Shown here: positions 21,701 through 32,805 of the stretch, one piece after another | How the letters are laid out: the number at the start of each line of letters is the position of its first letter | Numbering within the stretch: position 1 is the stretch's first letter | Source of the DNA: Laguncularia racemosa | Taxonomy: Eukaryota; Streptophyta; Magnoliopsida; Myrtales; Combretaceae | Length of the DNA stretch: 64,000 nucleotides | Reading direction: 5' to 3' | Assembly (NCBI GenBank): GCA_037954665.1 | Contig: JBBMOL010000224.1 | Location: 771,112 to 835,111, forward strand | Position numbers and translations under genes: made by a program | Notes under the pieces: generated by a model | The model's input: only the letters and a program-made list of their open reading frames with translations | Databases searched by the model: none | Told to the model about the DNA's origin: nothing

Positions 21701-23219
21701 CTTCCAACTCCCTCTGCTTGAGTCTTCCTAGGAAGGGGTTAGGTGGAACATAAGGCTGCAACACTGGTGTTTTAGATGTGAGTTCCTCCTCCTTCTACTT
21801 ACCTTTCTCTAGATCTTTCTCTTTAATTTTTACCTGCCTTTCAGCTTTCTTCACCTCCCTACCACTCCTTAGCATGATGGCATTGACATGATAGGTGTTC
21901 TCCTCAGTTTTGCTAGGCAAAGACCCTGAGGGTCTAATACTTAGCTGCTGTGCAATTTGACCGAGTTGACCCTCTAAGTTTCTAATAGAAGCTTGTTGGT
22001 TTTGCAGGAAGGTGTCAGTCTTTTGCATGTAGCTCCTCATGAGCTCTTCCATCTGAGTGGGGTGTTGTTGAGAATAGGCATTCTGAGTAGAGGCTTGTTT
22101 GGGAAATCTAGGGGGCGGGTTAAGTGCTTGATTCTCATTCCTCCATGAGAAGTTTGGATGATTGTGCCACCCAGGATTGTATGTATTCGAATATAGTCCT
22201 TGAGTACCTCTCTGGAAGTTGCCTACAAAGTTTACCTGCTCTCCACTAGATGGAGCTGATGACTTTCCAGCCATGCACTTACTAGCTGAGTGAGGTCCTG
22301 AGCAAATTTCACAACTAGAAGATGGATTAGCATTAAAAGAATTTGAAGAGGCGAGTCTACTTACCTGAGTGGTGAGGGCAGCTATCTGAGCAGTCAACTG
22401 AGCCATACTAACATTGTCATTCATTGAAGCTACTCTTGTACCACTTCTCTCAGTTTGCCAATTGTGTGCACTAGAGGCCATCTCTTCTATCAATGCACTG
22501 GCCTCTAAGTAAGTTTTTCCCATTAGTGCACCCCCAGCTGCAGCATCCACAAGAGACCTCAATGTCTCATCCAGACTCAAGTAAAAAATCTCAATAAGGA
22601 GATTGTCTGGTAAACCATGATGTGGGCATTTTCTCGTTGCTTCCTTGAATCTCTCCCATGCCTCATAAAGTGATTCGCCACTAAACTTTGCAAAGTTAGT
22701 GATATCACTTCTTAGTTTGGCAGTCCTAGCTGGTGGGAAGAATCTCCTCAAGAACTTGATTGATAGGTCTTCCCAGGTAGTGATAGATCCCTAGGGCAAT
22801 GAATAAAACCAAGCTCTAACTTTATCCCTTAATGAGAAAGGGAAAAGCTGTAGTCTTATGGCATCATCAGTGACACCATTCTACTTGACAATGTTGGTGT
22901 ATTGAAGAAACCCAGCAAGATGATCATCAGGGCTCTCATTTGAATACCCTCCAAACTGACTCGATTGCACCATTTGAATGAGTGCCGGTTTAAGCTCAAA
23001 ATTGTTGGCTTGTATAGTTGGTCTAACAATGGGTGGTTCCTGAATCCTAGGAACAGAGAAATCTCTAAGTGCTCGCTGAACACCCTGAATCTGACAGTTA
23101 TCCTCATTCGCCATCTCTTCTACTTGTTCTCTATACTTGTTGTCTCTTCTAATCTGGCGTAGAGTACGTTCAATCTCAATATCGAAAGGTAGGAGATTAG
23201 CACTCCTACTCTTGCGCAT
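21700..23219 (-). pseudogene. element D gag (Athila-like)
   Basis: Starts at ATG 23219 (MRKSRSANLLPFDIEIER). The gag core has KPALIQMVQSSQFGGYSNE, AIRLQLFPFSLRDKVRAWF and FLRRFFPPARTAKLRSDI, then YEAWERFKEATRKCPHHGLP near 22620, which is the usual Athila/Tat capsid signature. A zinc-binding CEICSGPHSASKC lies at about 22275-22315. The C-terminal part has AIMLRSGREVKK. In-frame stops at 22878-22880, about 22792-22794 and 21795-21797 are all TAG. Otherwise the frame is open, with relatively light damage. Confidence 0.9.
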
Positions 23220-23308
23220 GTAACACTTGCAAAGAGACCAAAAGCCAAGAAAAACGTAAAATTGCACCTAGACTACCAATAGAATTACGAAATCTAATAT
23301 CTATTAGT

Positions 23309-23326
23309 TCCCCGGCAACGGCGCCA
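23309..23326 (-). promoter_or_regulatory. element D primer binding site (tRNA-Asp)
   Basis: The + strand reads TCCCCGGCAACGGCGCCA, identical to a plant tRNA-Asp 3' end; on the element strand it is TGGCGCCGTTGCCGGGGA, six bases inside the 5' LTR. tRNA-Asp priming is typical of Athila/Tat elements. Confidence 0.93.
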
Positions 23327-23332
23327 AAAACT

Positions 23333-24708
23333 TGATACGCTCAGAACGTATATAAAATGGGAGCGTAAATTACAGCAAGTGCACTGGTCGTATCAAGTAA
23401 TAGAGTGGTGAAAAGTAAGGTTGTCGATCCCTCGAGGAACCAATAGAGTATTAGACCTATGGCAATTCTTATCAATATCTAGGAGATTAAAGAGGGCTTT
23501 GAAATGTCTAAGCTAAAAATTTAACTTAAAGCAAACAAGGAGAATTTTATGAAGAATCTATCAATTATGAACGCGGGAAATTAGAATTCACCCTAGATCC
23601 ATTAATCAAACTGCTACCATGTTATATCAACTAGTGGTTATAAGGTTATTCAAGTGAGTTTAGAAAATCCTTTTTAAGGATGTTAACCTTAACTTAATTA
23701 GTCGGCTTCCGCGTCTCCAATTAACCAAGGAATCAAAATTATGTTCATACACCTCCCGATGCTACAAACAACTAATGCCCTAAATCAATTAACCCTAATC
23801 CCTTAGTGATTAATTAACGAGAAACATTGCATTGCGCCTACCATAAACTCTAATTAAACCAATTATCTCAACTCCCGTATTGATAATCAATCTAATTAAG
23901 AATTCCTAACAAATCCTAATCAACTCCCGTATCAAAAGGATTTCTAACAATTATAATCAAAGACCAATTATAATTGAAATCAAAGGAATTGCAATCATGA
24001 ATAATCCTAATAATTCCTAATCATATAACATGGCTATAATTATCCTTTTAACATTCTAGGGTTTCATCCAATTTCCCAAGGAAAAGACTTAGCAATTCAT
24101 GGAGATAAAAACATGATTATGATTCAAGGAGATTCGTGTAAAAGAAATCATATTCAATGGTTGGATCAAATGCTTGAATTGCATATCAGAAATGAAGTTC
24201 AGAAATCACCAATTCAACAATACAAATAATACCTTAATTGAAAGGAACTCCACAAATCCTTCACAAAGGATGATAATCTCCACGAAGATCACAAAGTTTT
24301 CTCCAAGATTTGATCTCCACAATTCTCCCTTAAAACTAGGTTAAAACTACTCTAAGAACACTAAAATTTGACAAAAGTTCCTCTCTAAATCGACATAAGA
24401 CCTATATATATGCAAGGGGAGGCGAGAAGATGCAATTAAAACAAGAACGGTCCAAGGCCGGCAGCGTTCTTTTAAGCCGGCCATAAAGGCCGGCGACTTT
24501 AATCTCTCATTTGCCATCCTTCAATCTTTTCATGCTTCAATTTGTATGCAATCTCTCCAAATTGATTAAGCTTTGAACTCAAAGTCCTTCAACATCTGAA
24601 ATATAAAAATAAACATGATTAAGTACCATTTCCTTGTGATTTCTCTAAAATCAATAATGAATACTTGCAAATTGCTTAATGAATTATGAGTAAAATATGC
24701 CTTTATCA
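23333..24708 (-). repeat. element D 5' LTR
   Basis: 1376 bp, nearly identical to 17624-19002. Differences seen include GAACG for GAACA near the start, one fewer G at the GAGGGG run, and an altered stretch between GCCGGC sites. Confidence 0.94.
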
Positions 24709-24744
24709 CCTTTCTCAAACTGAACTGATGTTTAACAAACCTAG

Positions 24745-24756
24745 CCTCTGATACCA
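24745..24756 (-). promoter_or_regulatory. element A primer binding site (tRNA-iMet)
   Basis: The element strand reads TGGTATCAGAGG three bases inside the 5' LTR; complementary to initiator tRNA-Met over 11 of 12 bases. Confidence 0.88.
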
Positions 24757-24759
24757 AAC

Positions 24760-25614
24760 TGATATGAACCACGCCTACGTGTGATGAAACCCTATACCAA
24801 TACGTTTGAAATTGCAACCAAGATGCCAAAACAATCAAAAGTGGAACCGCGACCCGTTGCCTATAGATGAGGCAAGAACCTTGGTATATTCTGTTGACGC
24901 CACAATCGGGATGAAAGGCCGATTGATAAGTCGAGGTTGAACGCCATGGAAGAGAACCGATAAGCTCAAGAGAAGTTCTTTAGAGAACCAAGAGAGGAAT
25001 TCTCTCAAATTGTGTTATTCAATGTTGTATCTAAGTTCTATCTGTGTTTTTCTAACCCTAGCAGCTTTTAATAAGGTTTACAATTCGTAAAACAAAAGCC
25101 CAAAACGACATAACATAATAAAGTTGCGGCAAAATAACAAGCAGGCATTGTACGCCGGCGGCGTAGTAGGCGGCGTATAGCCGGCGTAGGATGTACGCCA
25201 GGTATATAGGCTGGTGGCGTAGAAGGCCAGCGTAGTCCCTCTGTCACTCTCTAATTGCAATGCCGGTTCAAGGCCGGCAACATTTAAGCTAGCGTTGTCA
25301 AGACCGGCAGCTTTGATCTCCTATGCTTTGATCTCCTTGAATGACTTGTACAATGCAAGTTCATTCTCTGTTACTCCAACCTTCCGGCTTCTTGGACATC
25401 CTTTACAACCATTAAGTGCTTCCTTGAATTGTTTCGCTTGATTCTTGTTCATTCTCATGGTTGCTCCAATCCTTTCCGGCTTCTTGGACATCCTTTATCA
25501 ACCCATTAAGTGCTTCCTTGAATTGTTTCGCTTGAGTTCTTGTGATTGGTCCAAGTGGCACTTCAAGAGGGTCCACATTCCACCTTCTAGCTTAGCTCCC
25601 ATCATGGCTCTCAA
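24760..25614 (-). repeat. element A 5' LTR with internal duplication
   Basis: About 855 bp, longer than its 741-bp partner because a segment of roughly 90 bp containing CTTCCGGCTTCTTGGACATC is repeated imperfectly (about 25355-25440 and 25449-25533). It starts on the - strand at GAGAGCCATGATGGGAGC, lacking the expected outermost bases, and no ATCCA duplication follows. Confidence 0.85.
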
Positions 25615-26235
25615 AGTAAAACCTATAAAGGTAGTTTGCTAGAAATGCGAAAAAGGACATTATCCTAAAGAGTGACTATACTTAAGGGGAAAATGTTTTT
25701 GTTGTAGCTCAAACGATCATAAAGTCTTGAATTGCCTGTGGGAAAATTTCACGATATGCTTTGTGTGCGGATAGCCAAGGCATATGGCTAATATCTATCC
25801 TAAGAGAGACTAAGGACCTAAGGTGAAGGTTATAGCACCCTAAACTATACTGGGAAGGCTAAGCAATCGACCAAGCTAGAAAAGAGCTAATACCCAAGTC
25901 GCAAATGCTTGAGTATTTGCTATGAAGGGCATGGATGCAAGGGAATAGGCGAATGAAGAGTCTAGACAATACCAAGCTATTGATCTAGCAGCCATGGAAT
26001 ATACTGAAGAAGGAGATGTCGTAATAGGTATGTTAAGATCCACTTTATCTATATGCGATATCTTGTATAGGAAACTTAAATAGAAGATTAGTTAGAAGAG
26101 CTAAAAAGGTATAAGAGATTTACTATTAAAAGACATAATTAAGTGCTATGTAATTAATAGGATCTGTTTTAATTGTGCTCAACCAACATTGGTTCTCTTC
26201 AACATGGGAGCCACACATTCTTTTATAAGCTTGAT
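25615..26235 (+). pseudogene. element Z zinc knuckles and protease
   Basis: Nucleocapsid with two degraded CCHC-like units (CEKGHYPKE, then CFCCSSNDHKVLNC and CFVCG-stop-PRHMA around 25650-25790), then a spacer and protease start ending LVLFNMGATHSFISLI (26190-26233), in which the usual Asp-Ser-Gly is Asn-Met-Gly. Multiple stops. Element E cuts it at 26236. Confidence 0.72.
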
Positions 26236-26939
26236 TGACGAGGATCAACTAGCATCTAAGAGAATAGAACCAAAATCTCAAGATCCATTGCAAGGTATTA
26301 GAGGCCCAATGACCCGAGCTAGAGATAGGAGGATGAATGACGCTTTACAAGGATTAGTCATGGACTTACAAACTAAGGAATCAAATTATACTAAAGGAGA
26401 ACTAAAACCTATCAATTTGATTCACATTCCTATAGAGGGATGTAAGGATTTGGAAGTCTTAGAATAGATACATTTTTATTGAACCGAAAAAGGGAACAAG
26501 TATTTTCGGTTTTGGTTATTTGTTATGTTTTATTGTATTTTCTTGGTTTGTACATTAGAATAATTTGTTATAAGTTGTGGTCAATAGGAAGATAAGACCA
26601 TGTGCTATGTTAAGGAACTTAGGTTATTATTTTTTTGTTTGTGTGATATCTTTATATCACCGAAGAGAGGGGATGACAAAAGATATACATTGAATATTGA
26701 AAACACATCTTTTCTTTGAAAAAAAAAAAAAAAAAACCTCTTTTGTTCTTTAAGAAAGAACTCCATGGATTTTTCTTCAACCGAATTGCTTGGGGAAAAT
26801 TCTTTTGATAACTTAGGTTTCAGTCAACATCTGTGATTGGGGTCTAGTTCCGTTCTACTTGTTTAAGACATTCCTTAGGATTTGATTTCAATTACAAGCA
26901 TCGAGTTCTAGGTTTAACATACCTAAGGTTTGCGCATCA
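26236..26939 (+). repeat. element E 5' LTR
   Basis: 704 bp, TGACGAGGATCAACTAGCAT to TTTGCGCATCA. The first 230 bp are the LTR copy of the pol tail, GPMTRARDRRMNDALQGLVM, so the open frame at 26189-26467 is a fusion of Z protease to this LTR tail and not a gene. An A-run lies at about 26719-26736. Confidence 0.92.
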
Positions 26940-26941
26940 TT

Positions 26942-27996
26942 TGGTATTAGTGATAGGAATAAAAATCCGACAAGACCTATCATTAGGGCAAGAACTGAAG
27001 GATTTCAAATCTTGGCATTGAGGGACCATTTTGAGCAGATTGACCCCGGAATTATTTATATATTAACCTCTTTTCTATTATTGTTGTATTGTGTTCCAAC
27101 AGGCACACTTATCATATTCTATAGGGTAATGGACAAACTCTCTCAGACTCAGCTTGTGGGTTATCCATGGACCGACCTGAACCGGCGATGAGCTGGGCCG
27201 ATGGATCCTATAGAAGACCGGCATCTAGAAGAGAATTTCTTTTATATATTTCTTCTTTTATAAACTATTTTTGGTTGTATTTGGTTTTGGGACACTTTTA
27301 TTTCTTTGTAACTTTCATTTAGGGTTAGCTACCTTAAAAGTGGCAAACTTGTAATTTTGAGCACTTTTTAACCCTAGAAGTAGCAAGTATAAATACTTGC
27401 TTAAGAGAGGGTTTGAGGAGATCATTTTTGCAGAATATACACCTCTTTTCACGTGTGAATTAGGGTTCATACCTTGGTTCCAACTCTTATCAATTTCAAT
27501 TCCAAGACTTGAAATTGTGGCGAGTGCAACATCTTGAAATTGTGAGTTATATCAATTTCATTTTGTTGTGATTTCTTTTCTTCTCTAGTGTGTTGTATCT
27601 AGGGTTGAATTGAGATAGTTCTTGGTCAGATTTACTTGTTGTTATCCACGAATTCTTGTGATTATTTGAAGGAATTATCAAGTTGATTCAATTCATCTTT
27701 AAGGATTTCCTTGTTAACGTGATTTTCACCATTGGAAAAGGGATTGTTTTGTTACGGTTTTCTTTTATCAAATTGAGGCTTCATTTGCATGGATTATATG
27801 AAATTAGAGTGTTGTTAGAAGCCATTTCCATTGTGGTATTCAGATTGTATCATTAGTTGTTTGAATTTCATCATTTCATCATTAGGTTTCATTCGAAAAG
27901 TGCCATTTTTTGATCCGATTTTGCTTAGACTTGAGATATCTTTTCTTAAGTCTTTTGGATGTGCTTTTAAGAGTGATTAGGCACATCAATTAGAGC
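26942..27996 (+). promoter_or_regulatory. element E primer binding site, interrupted by F1
   Basis: TGGTATTAG (26942-26950) and AGC (27994-27996) form the tRNA-iMet site TGGTATTAGAGC; the solo LTR F1 sits inside it and has duplicated ATTAG. Confidence 0.88.
26951..27988 (+). mobile_element. F1: solo LTR of the F family
   Basis: 1038 bp, TGATAGGAATAAAAATCCG...GGCACATCA, flanked by ATTAG (26946-26950 and 27989-27993). It is homologous over its whole length to the F2 LTRs, with no internal sequence, so it is the product of LTR-LTR recombination. It contains the F-type coding tail and the TATA-like GCAAGTATAAATACTTGC. Confidence 0.95.
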
Positions 27997-28738
27997 TTCA
28001 GTTTCTTAAATCAAGTAACCTTTATCTTTGTTAAATTATTTGTTTACTCAATTCCATATTTCTTATTTATACCCTAGAATTCGTATAAAAAAAGAATTCG
28101 ATTCGGTTAAAGAAATCCATTGATGACCAACAACAACCATTGTTATCTTAGTTCATTGAAATTCAAGTTGTGATTCATTCTTGTTCTATCTTTGAGAATT
28201 ACGTATAAAAAAAATTCATATTCGGCCATGAAAAAAGATCCAATTGCCGAAAATCACAAGATAAATTCTTGTTTTGGCAAATCACAAATCAATTGTTACA
28301 ATATACTTTCCAATTCTTTCTGTAACACATATCTTTGTCCTTCCAATTTTGCGTTCGAATTGCATTCATACTCATTGACATGTTCGGTGCAAATTTTGAT
28401 TCATTCAATTTTTGTGATAGGGATTATTTTGACTTGTGTTTCCAAATTGGTAGTGAGTAAATTTTTTCATATCAATTAGAATTGTAGTTATTCTCCATTG
28501 TTTGTCGTGACTTAGAACCAACAAGTAATCAATAGATTTTACCTTAGTGATTACATTGACGAGGTTTCCAATCCAAGTTCATATGAAAGAATTGTAAGAG
28601 CGGGTTGTGAGGACATTCTTGTTGAAAGATAAACACGAGTGGATTATGAGAGAATTAGTATTTGAGAGCAATACACGAGTGAGTTATGAGAAACATATTA
28701 TAAATTGTGTTACTAATTATTTTCTTGATTGTAGAGAT
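27997..28738 (+). other. element E 5' leader
   Basis: Non-coding, AT-rich. A possible splice donor CAA|GTAACC lies near 28015 and a branch-like TTACTAAT with TTTTCTTGATTGTAG ends at 28734, five bases before the gag ATG. Confidence 0.55.
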
Positions 28739-29917
28739 ATGTTGGGACAAAACACAATTGGAGATGATAATGGTGGACGGGAGAATCAGATGATGTTTGT
28801 GGCGTTGATGGGGGAGATGAAGAGGATCTTGAGTGTTGGCTTAAACAAATCCATGAGAGGATGGATAAGATAGAAAGAAGTAGGGAACCATCTAGCAGTA
28901 CCACTGTCAGGCGAGGTACGAGTAGAACCTTGAGGGGAGGGATTAGGATAGAAGAAGGTGAGGAAACTAATTTTGGTAGGTATAATTATGTAAGGGAGAG
29001 AGGGAACACCTAGAGGCGAGGCAGTAACTTAGAAGTATTAAGATGAAGATACCCTTGTTTTAAGGGAAAAATCATCCAAAATTGTACTTGGAGTGGGAGA
29101 GAAAGATGGATCATGTATTTAAATGCCAAAACTATTTTGAGGAGAAGAAGGTTAAATTGGCTGCAGTGAAATTTTCAGATTACGTTAGTGTGTGGTAGGA
29201 TCAGTTGGTACGTAATAGGCATAGGTATAGAGAAAGATCTGTTAGTACATGGGATGAGATGAAAACTATCATGCAGAAACAGTTTGTCCCGAGTCACTAT
29301 CAAAGGGATTTACTCAAGAAATTTTAGGGATTGACATAAGGGTCTAAGAGTGTAGAGGACTATTATAAGGAGATGGAGATAGCCATGATTAGAGCCAAAG
29401 TGGAAGAAGATGATGAGGCTACAATGGCTAAGTTCTTCAATAGGCTGAATAGGGAGATTGGTGACATGGTGGACTTACATCATTATTTAGATATAGAAGA
29501 ATTATTGTATAGGGCGATCAAGGTGGAGCAACAATTGAAGTATGAGAGCAATCCAAGGTCTAGGGTAACTTCTAGCTCTTCATGGAAGTCCAATTGGAAG
29601 AAGAATCTTATAGATTCGAAGCCTAAAGAGGACGTGATGGCTAAGAGTCCAATTACTACATTTAAAGTTAAAACTGACACTAAACCATCTTCTAGAACTA
29701 GAGATATTAAATGTTTCAAGTGTCAAGGATTTAGACATATTGCATCTCAGAGCCTAAATCAAAGGGCTATGATTATTCATGATGATGGAGATGTGGAGAG
29801 CATCAGCTCTGAGGAGGATGATGTGTCACCGTCAGAGGAGTATGAGGATGTTGATTTAGAGGGACTCGTGAGTAGAGAGTTATATGTCACTAGGCGAATA
29901 CTTAGTGTTCAACTGTA
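28739..29917 (+). pseudogene. element E gag
   Basis: Starts ATGTTGGGACAAAAC (MLGQNTIGDDNGGRENQ). After a frameshift near 28830 it reads HERMDKIERSREPSSS, then the gag domain (LYLEWERKMDHVFKCQNYFE near 29080, STWDEMKTIMQKQFVPSHY near 29250, VEEDDEATMAKFFNRLNREI near 29410). The zinc knuckle CFKCQGFRHIASQS (29710-29752) has lost its last Cys. Stops lie near 29010, 29039, 29200 and 29325. An acidic tail (SSEEDDVSPSEEYEDVDLE) ends at 29917. Confidence 0.85.
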
Positions 29918-30345
29918 GGAGAATGGTGAAGGGATCCAACGTGAACATATCTTTCATACATGGTGTCATGTATAAAAAAAAGTATGTAGTTTGATCATTA
30001 ATAGTGGCAGTTGCACTAACATTGCTAGCACTTTATTGGTTGATAAGGTGTAGTTGAAAGCTGTAAAGCATCCAAAGCCATATCGATTATAGTGGTTGAA
30101 TGAATGTAGGGAAGTGAAGGTGACTAAGCAGGTTCTTATAGCCTTCTCCATAGGGAGTTATAAAAATGAAGTGATGTGTGATGTGGTTCCTATGCAGGCT
30201 AGTCACCTATTTCTAGGGCGACCATGGCAATTTGATAGGAAGGTGAAGTACGATGGATAAAAGAACCAATATTCTTTTGTTCTAAATAAAAGGAAGGTGG
30301 TTCTAACCCCACAGAAACCATGGGAAGCTTGTGAGGATTGTAAAA
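29918..30345 (+). pseudogene. element E protease
   Basis: Retropepsin with HIFHTWCHV, VCSLIINSGSCTNIA (catalytic Asp changed to Asn) at about 29980-30025, and HLFLGRPWQFDRKV near 30205. Several stops. Same family as the A, B and F2 proteases. Confidence 0.8.
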
Positions 30346-30569
30346 GAATTCTGAGAGAAACATGTGAGCGTGCGAGAGAAGAGTGAGAAGAAAGGGAAAA
30401 GTGAGAAATAAACACTAGTGAGCAACGAGGGAAAAGATTTTGAAACATAGAGAGGAGAGAATATCGTGAGAAAAAGTGAGGTCAAGAGTACAATGTTGGT
30501 AAAGCAACAACTACTTGTACTTATGTACAAGAATTTATATTTTACTAATACTGACCTTAACCCTTTATT

Positions 30570-32066
30570 ACCTAATATGGTGGTGTCTTTATTACAGGAA
30601 TATGAAGGGTCTACCTCCACTATAAGGTATCAAGCACCAAATTGATTTCGTACCAGGCTTATTTATTCCTAATCAGCCAGCATACCGAACTATTCTTGAA
30701 GAGGCTAAGGAAATTCAGAGGCAGGTTGATAGATTAATGGAGAAGGGATTTGTTAGAGAAAGCCTTAGCCCATGTTTAGTGCCTGTCATACTAGTCCTAA
30801 AGAAGGATGGAACGTGGCATATATGTGTCGACTATAGGGCAATAAACAAAATAACATTTAAGTACATGCATCCTATTCTTAGGCTAGATGACATGCTTGA
30901 TGAATTGCATGGTGCACATTTATTTTCTAAAATTGACCTAAAAAATGGCTATTATCAAATTCGTATGAAAGAAGGGGATGAATGGAAAACAACATTTAAA
31001 GCTAAACATAGATTATATGAATGGATGGTAATGCCTTTCAAGCTAACAAACGCACCTAGCACTTTCATGGGATTAATGAATCACATTCTACATCATTTTA
31101 TTGGAAAGTTTGTGGTCATCTATTTTGATGACATTTTAATTTATAGCAGGACATTAGATGTTCATTTTCAGCACCTACAGTGTGTGTTTAATGTTTTGAG
31201 GGTAAACCAATTACTTGGCAATTTAAAGAAGTGCACTTTTTGTATGGAAACCGTGGTTTTTCTTGGTTTTGTTATAGGTGTAGATGGGATAGCTGTAGAT
31301 GAGGAAAAGGTGAAGGTGATCCAGGAGTAGCCAACACCCAAGACTCAAATGAAGTCAGGAGCTTCGTTGGATTAGCAAGTTTTTACATGAGGTTTTTGAG
31401 GTATTTCGGTTCCATCGCTACTCCTCTAAATGATCTTGTTAAGAAGAATGCCGAATTTAAGTAGACTGAAGTGCATGAGTAGGCATTCCATACATTGAAA
31501 GGTAAGTTAACTAACACACCTTTATTAGTATTACCTAATTTTGAGAAAGTATCTGAGATAGAATGTGATGCTTTTGGGAAAGTTATTAGTGGTGTGTTAA
31601 TGCAGGATTCCAAACCAATAGCGTACTTTAGTGAGAAACTTAACGGTGCTACTTTAAATTACCCTGTGTATGATAAGGAGTTGTATGCCCTAGTAAGGAC
31701 CTTATAAACGTGGCAGCATTACTTATGGCCTAAGGAGTTCATCATTCATTCCGATAACAAGAGTCTAAAGTATCTGAAGACACAAGGAAAGTTGAATAAG
31801 AGGCATGCTAAGTGCTTAGAGTTGATTGAGACCTTTCCATACATGATTAAATACAAACAAGGTAAGGAAAACGTGGTGGTCGATGCTCTATCAAGAAGGC
31901 ACTCTCTTTTGACTTCTTTACATACTAAGCTGCTAGGATTTGAATGCATAAAAGACTTGTATGAACATGATGCTAACTTCGGTCAAATTTAGGTTGCTTG
32001 TTCTGAATTTGGATATGCGGACTTCTATAGGCGTGTTGGGTATTTGTTCAAAAAAGATAAGTTATG
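30570..32066 (+). pseudogene. element E pol part 1: RT and RNase H
   Basis: RT from about 30640: MEKGFVRESLSPCLVPVIL, CVDYRAINKITFKY, FSKIDLKNGYYQIRMKEGDE, MPFKLTNAPSTFMGLMNHIL, catalytic YFDD at 31121-31132 and a thumb ending VDEEKVKVIQE at 31330. RNase H (about 31500-31890) has DAFGKVISGVLMQDSKPIAY, SDNKSLKYLKTQGKLNKRHA and ENVVVDALSRRHSL. Stops lie at about 31328, 31461, 31705 and 31990. H1 interrupts the integrase N-terminus at 32067, just after KKDKLC. Confidence 0.88.
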
Positions 32067-32805
32067 TGATGCAGACTCAGTATGCTCTGAAACCAAATGA
32101 TTCAAAAACGGATTCAAATTCCTTCACACAAACCAAATCGTTAATAACAATCAAATGTCACAAATTTTTAGGGTTTTCTAGATTTTGGTACTAACGAATA
32201 AAATCAAAGATATAGATAAAATCACCAATCTATAGATGCCAAGATTGATAAAATTAAACTGATTCACAATCAAATCATAGAATGATAGAGATCATGTTCT
32301 ATAAATCAATCACTATGGTTAAAGAATTCTAAGAATTCAATAATGATGCTCACCACAAATTCTATAGAACCAAGAATTTGATAAGAACAACAAGCATAAA
32401 GAGAAAAATCAATTCCCAATATTCACAAATATCCAAAGAAGATTCACACCGCTCAAGTGTCTCTATTTTACAACAAAAAATAGCATTCCCCTCCAAAAAA
32501 AACCTAACGACGCCTATTTATATCATCCTAAAAAATTTGTGCAAAACCATTCAAGGTCAAAGGCTTAAGTACATAGGCCGGCACCCAAAGGTTGGCGCCC
32601 TTTATTTAGGCCGGCACCAAGGTGGCCTTCATTTAGGCTAGTGGCCTTGAAGCTAACTCGGCCGACCGGTTTAAGGCTAGCCGAACTTCGCCTTAGGTCC
32701 TCCTGACGCTTACGTCCTCCTTTTTTTGGACCCCGCACTGCCACCTAGAGCTCGGATTGACTTGTATTCTTTGGCGCTCGTATCTTAGCTCTTGGAATCG
32801 TATCA
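32067..32805 (-). mobile_element. H1: solo LTR-like copy of family H
   Basis: 739 bp in reverse orientation, ends TGATGCAGACTC and GGAATCGTATCA on the + strand, duplication TTATG (32062-32066 and 32806-32810). Removal rejoins the E integrase frame. It matches H2 at 58301-59029. It carries a GCCGGC-rich tract (32576-32690) and an internal tRNA-iMet-like TTTGGTTTCAGAGC on the - strand. No coding capacity. Confidence 0.9.

Larger units (their letters stand above)
17624..24708 (-). mobile_element. element D: gag-only Athila/Tat-like element
   Basis: 7085-bp element on the - strand inserted in the leader of A with an exact CCTTT duplication (17619-17623 and 24709-24713). 5' LTR 23333-24708, tRNA-Asp primer site 23309-23326, gag to protease 20527-23219, a 1.5-kb 3' non-coding region with polypurine tract, and 3' LTR 17624-19002. 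There is no reverse transcriptase, RNase H or integrase, so it would need another element's enzymes. This is the TR-GAG layout described in plants. The LTRs differ at only about ten places by eye, making it the most recent insertion seen here. Confidence 0.92.
2601..25614 (-). mobile_element. element A: CRM-like Ty3/gypsy, - strand, carries B and D
   Basis: Full-length but broken gypsy element on the - strand: 5' LTR 24760-25614, primer site 24745-24756, gag and protease 15346-17166, pol in two parts (15107-15345 and 3224-5341), 3' LTR 2601-3341. Element B splits pol at 5342 and element D splits the 5' leader at 17624; taking both out with their 5-bp duplications leaves about 6.15 kb. The left end abuts ATCCA (2596-2600), but the right end lacks the last LTR bases and a matching duplication, so the 5' edge is eroded. 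An internal deletion removed part of integrase. Confidence 0.88.

Noticed and set aside
23309..23326. tRNA-Asp gene fragment
   Set aside because: Only the 18 bases complementary to the tRNA 3' end are present, six bases from the LTR; it is a primer binding site. No tRNA gene was found in the window.
26189..26467. Open frame starting in a protease motif and ending in a basic tail
   Set aside because: It spans the Z/E junction at 26236, so it is an accidental fusion of old protease sequence to the LTR-encoded tail of E.
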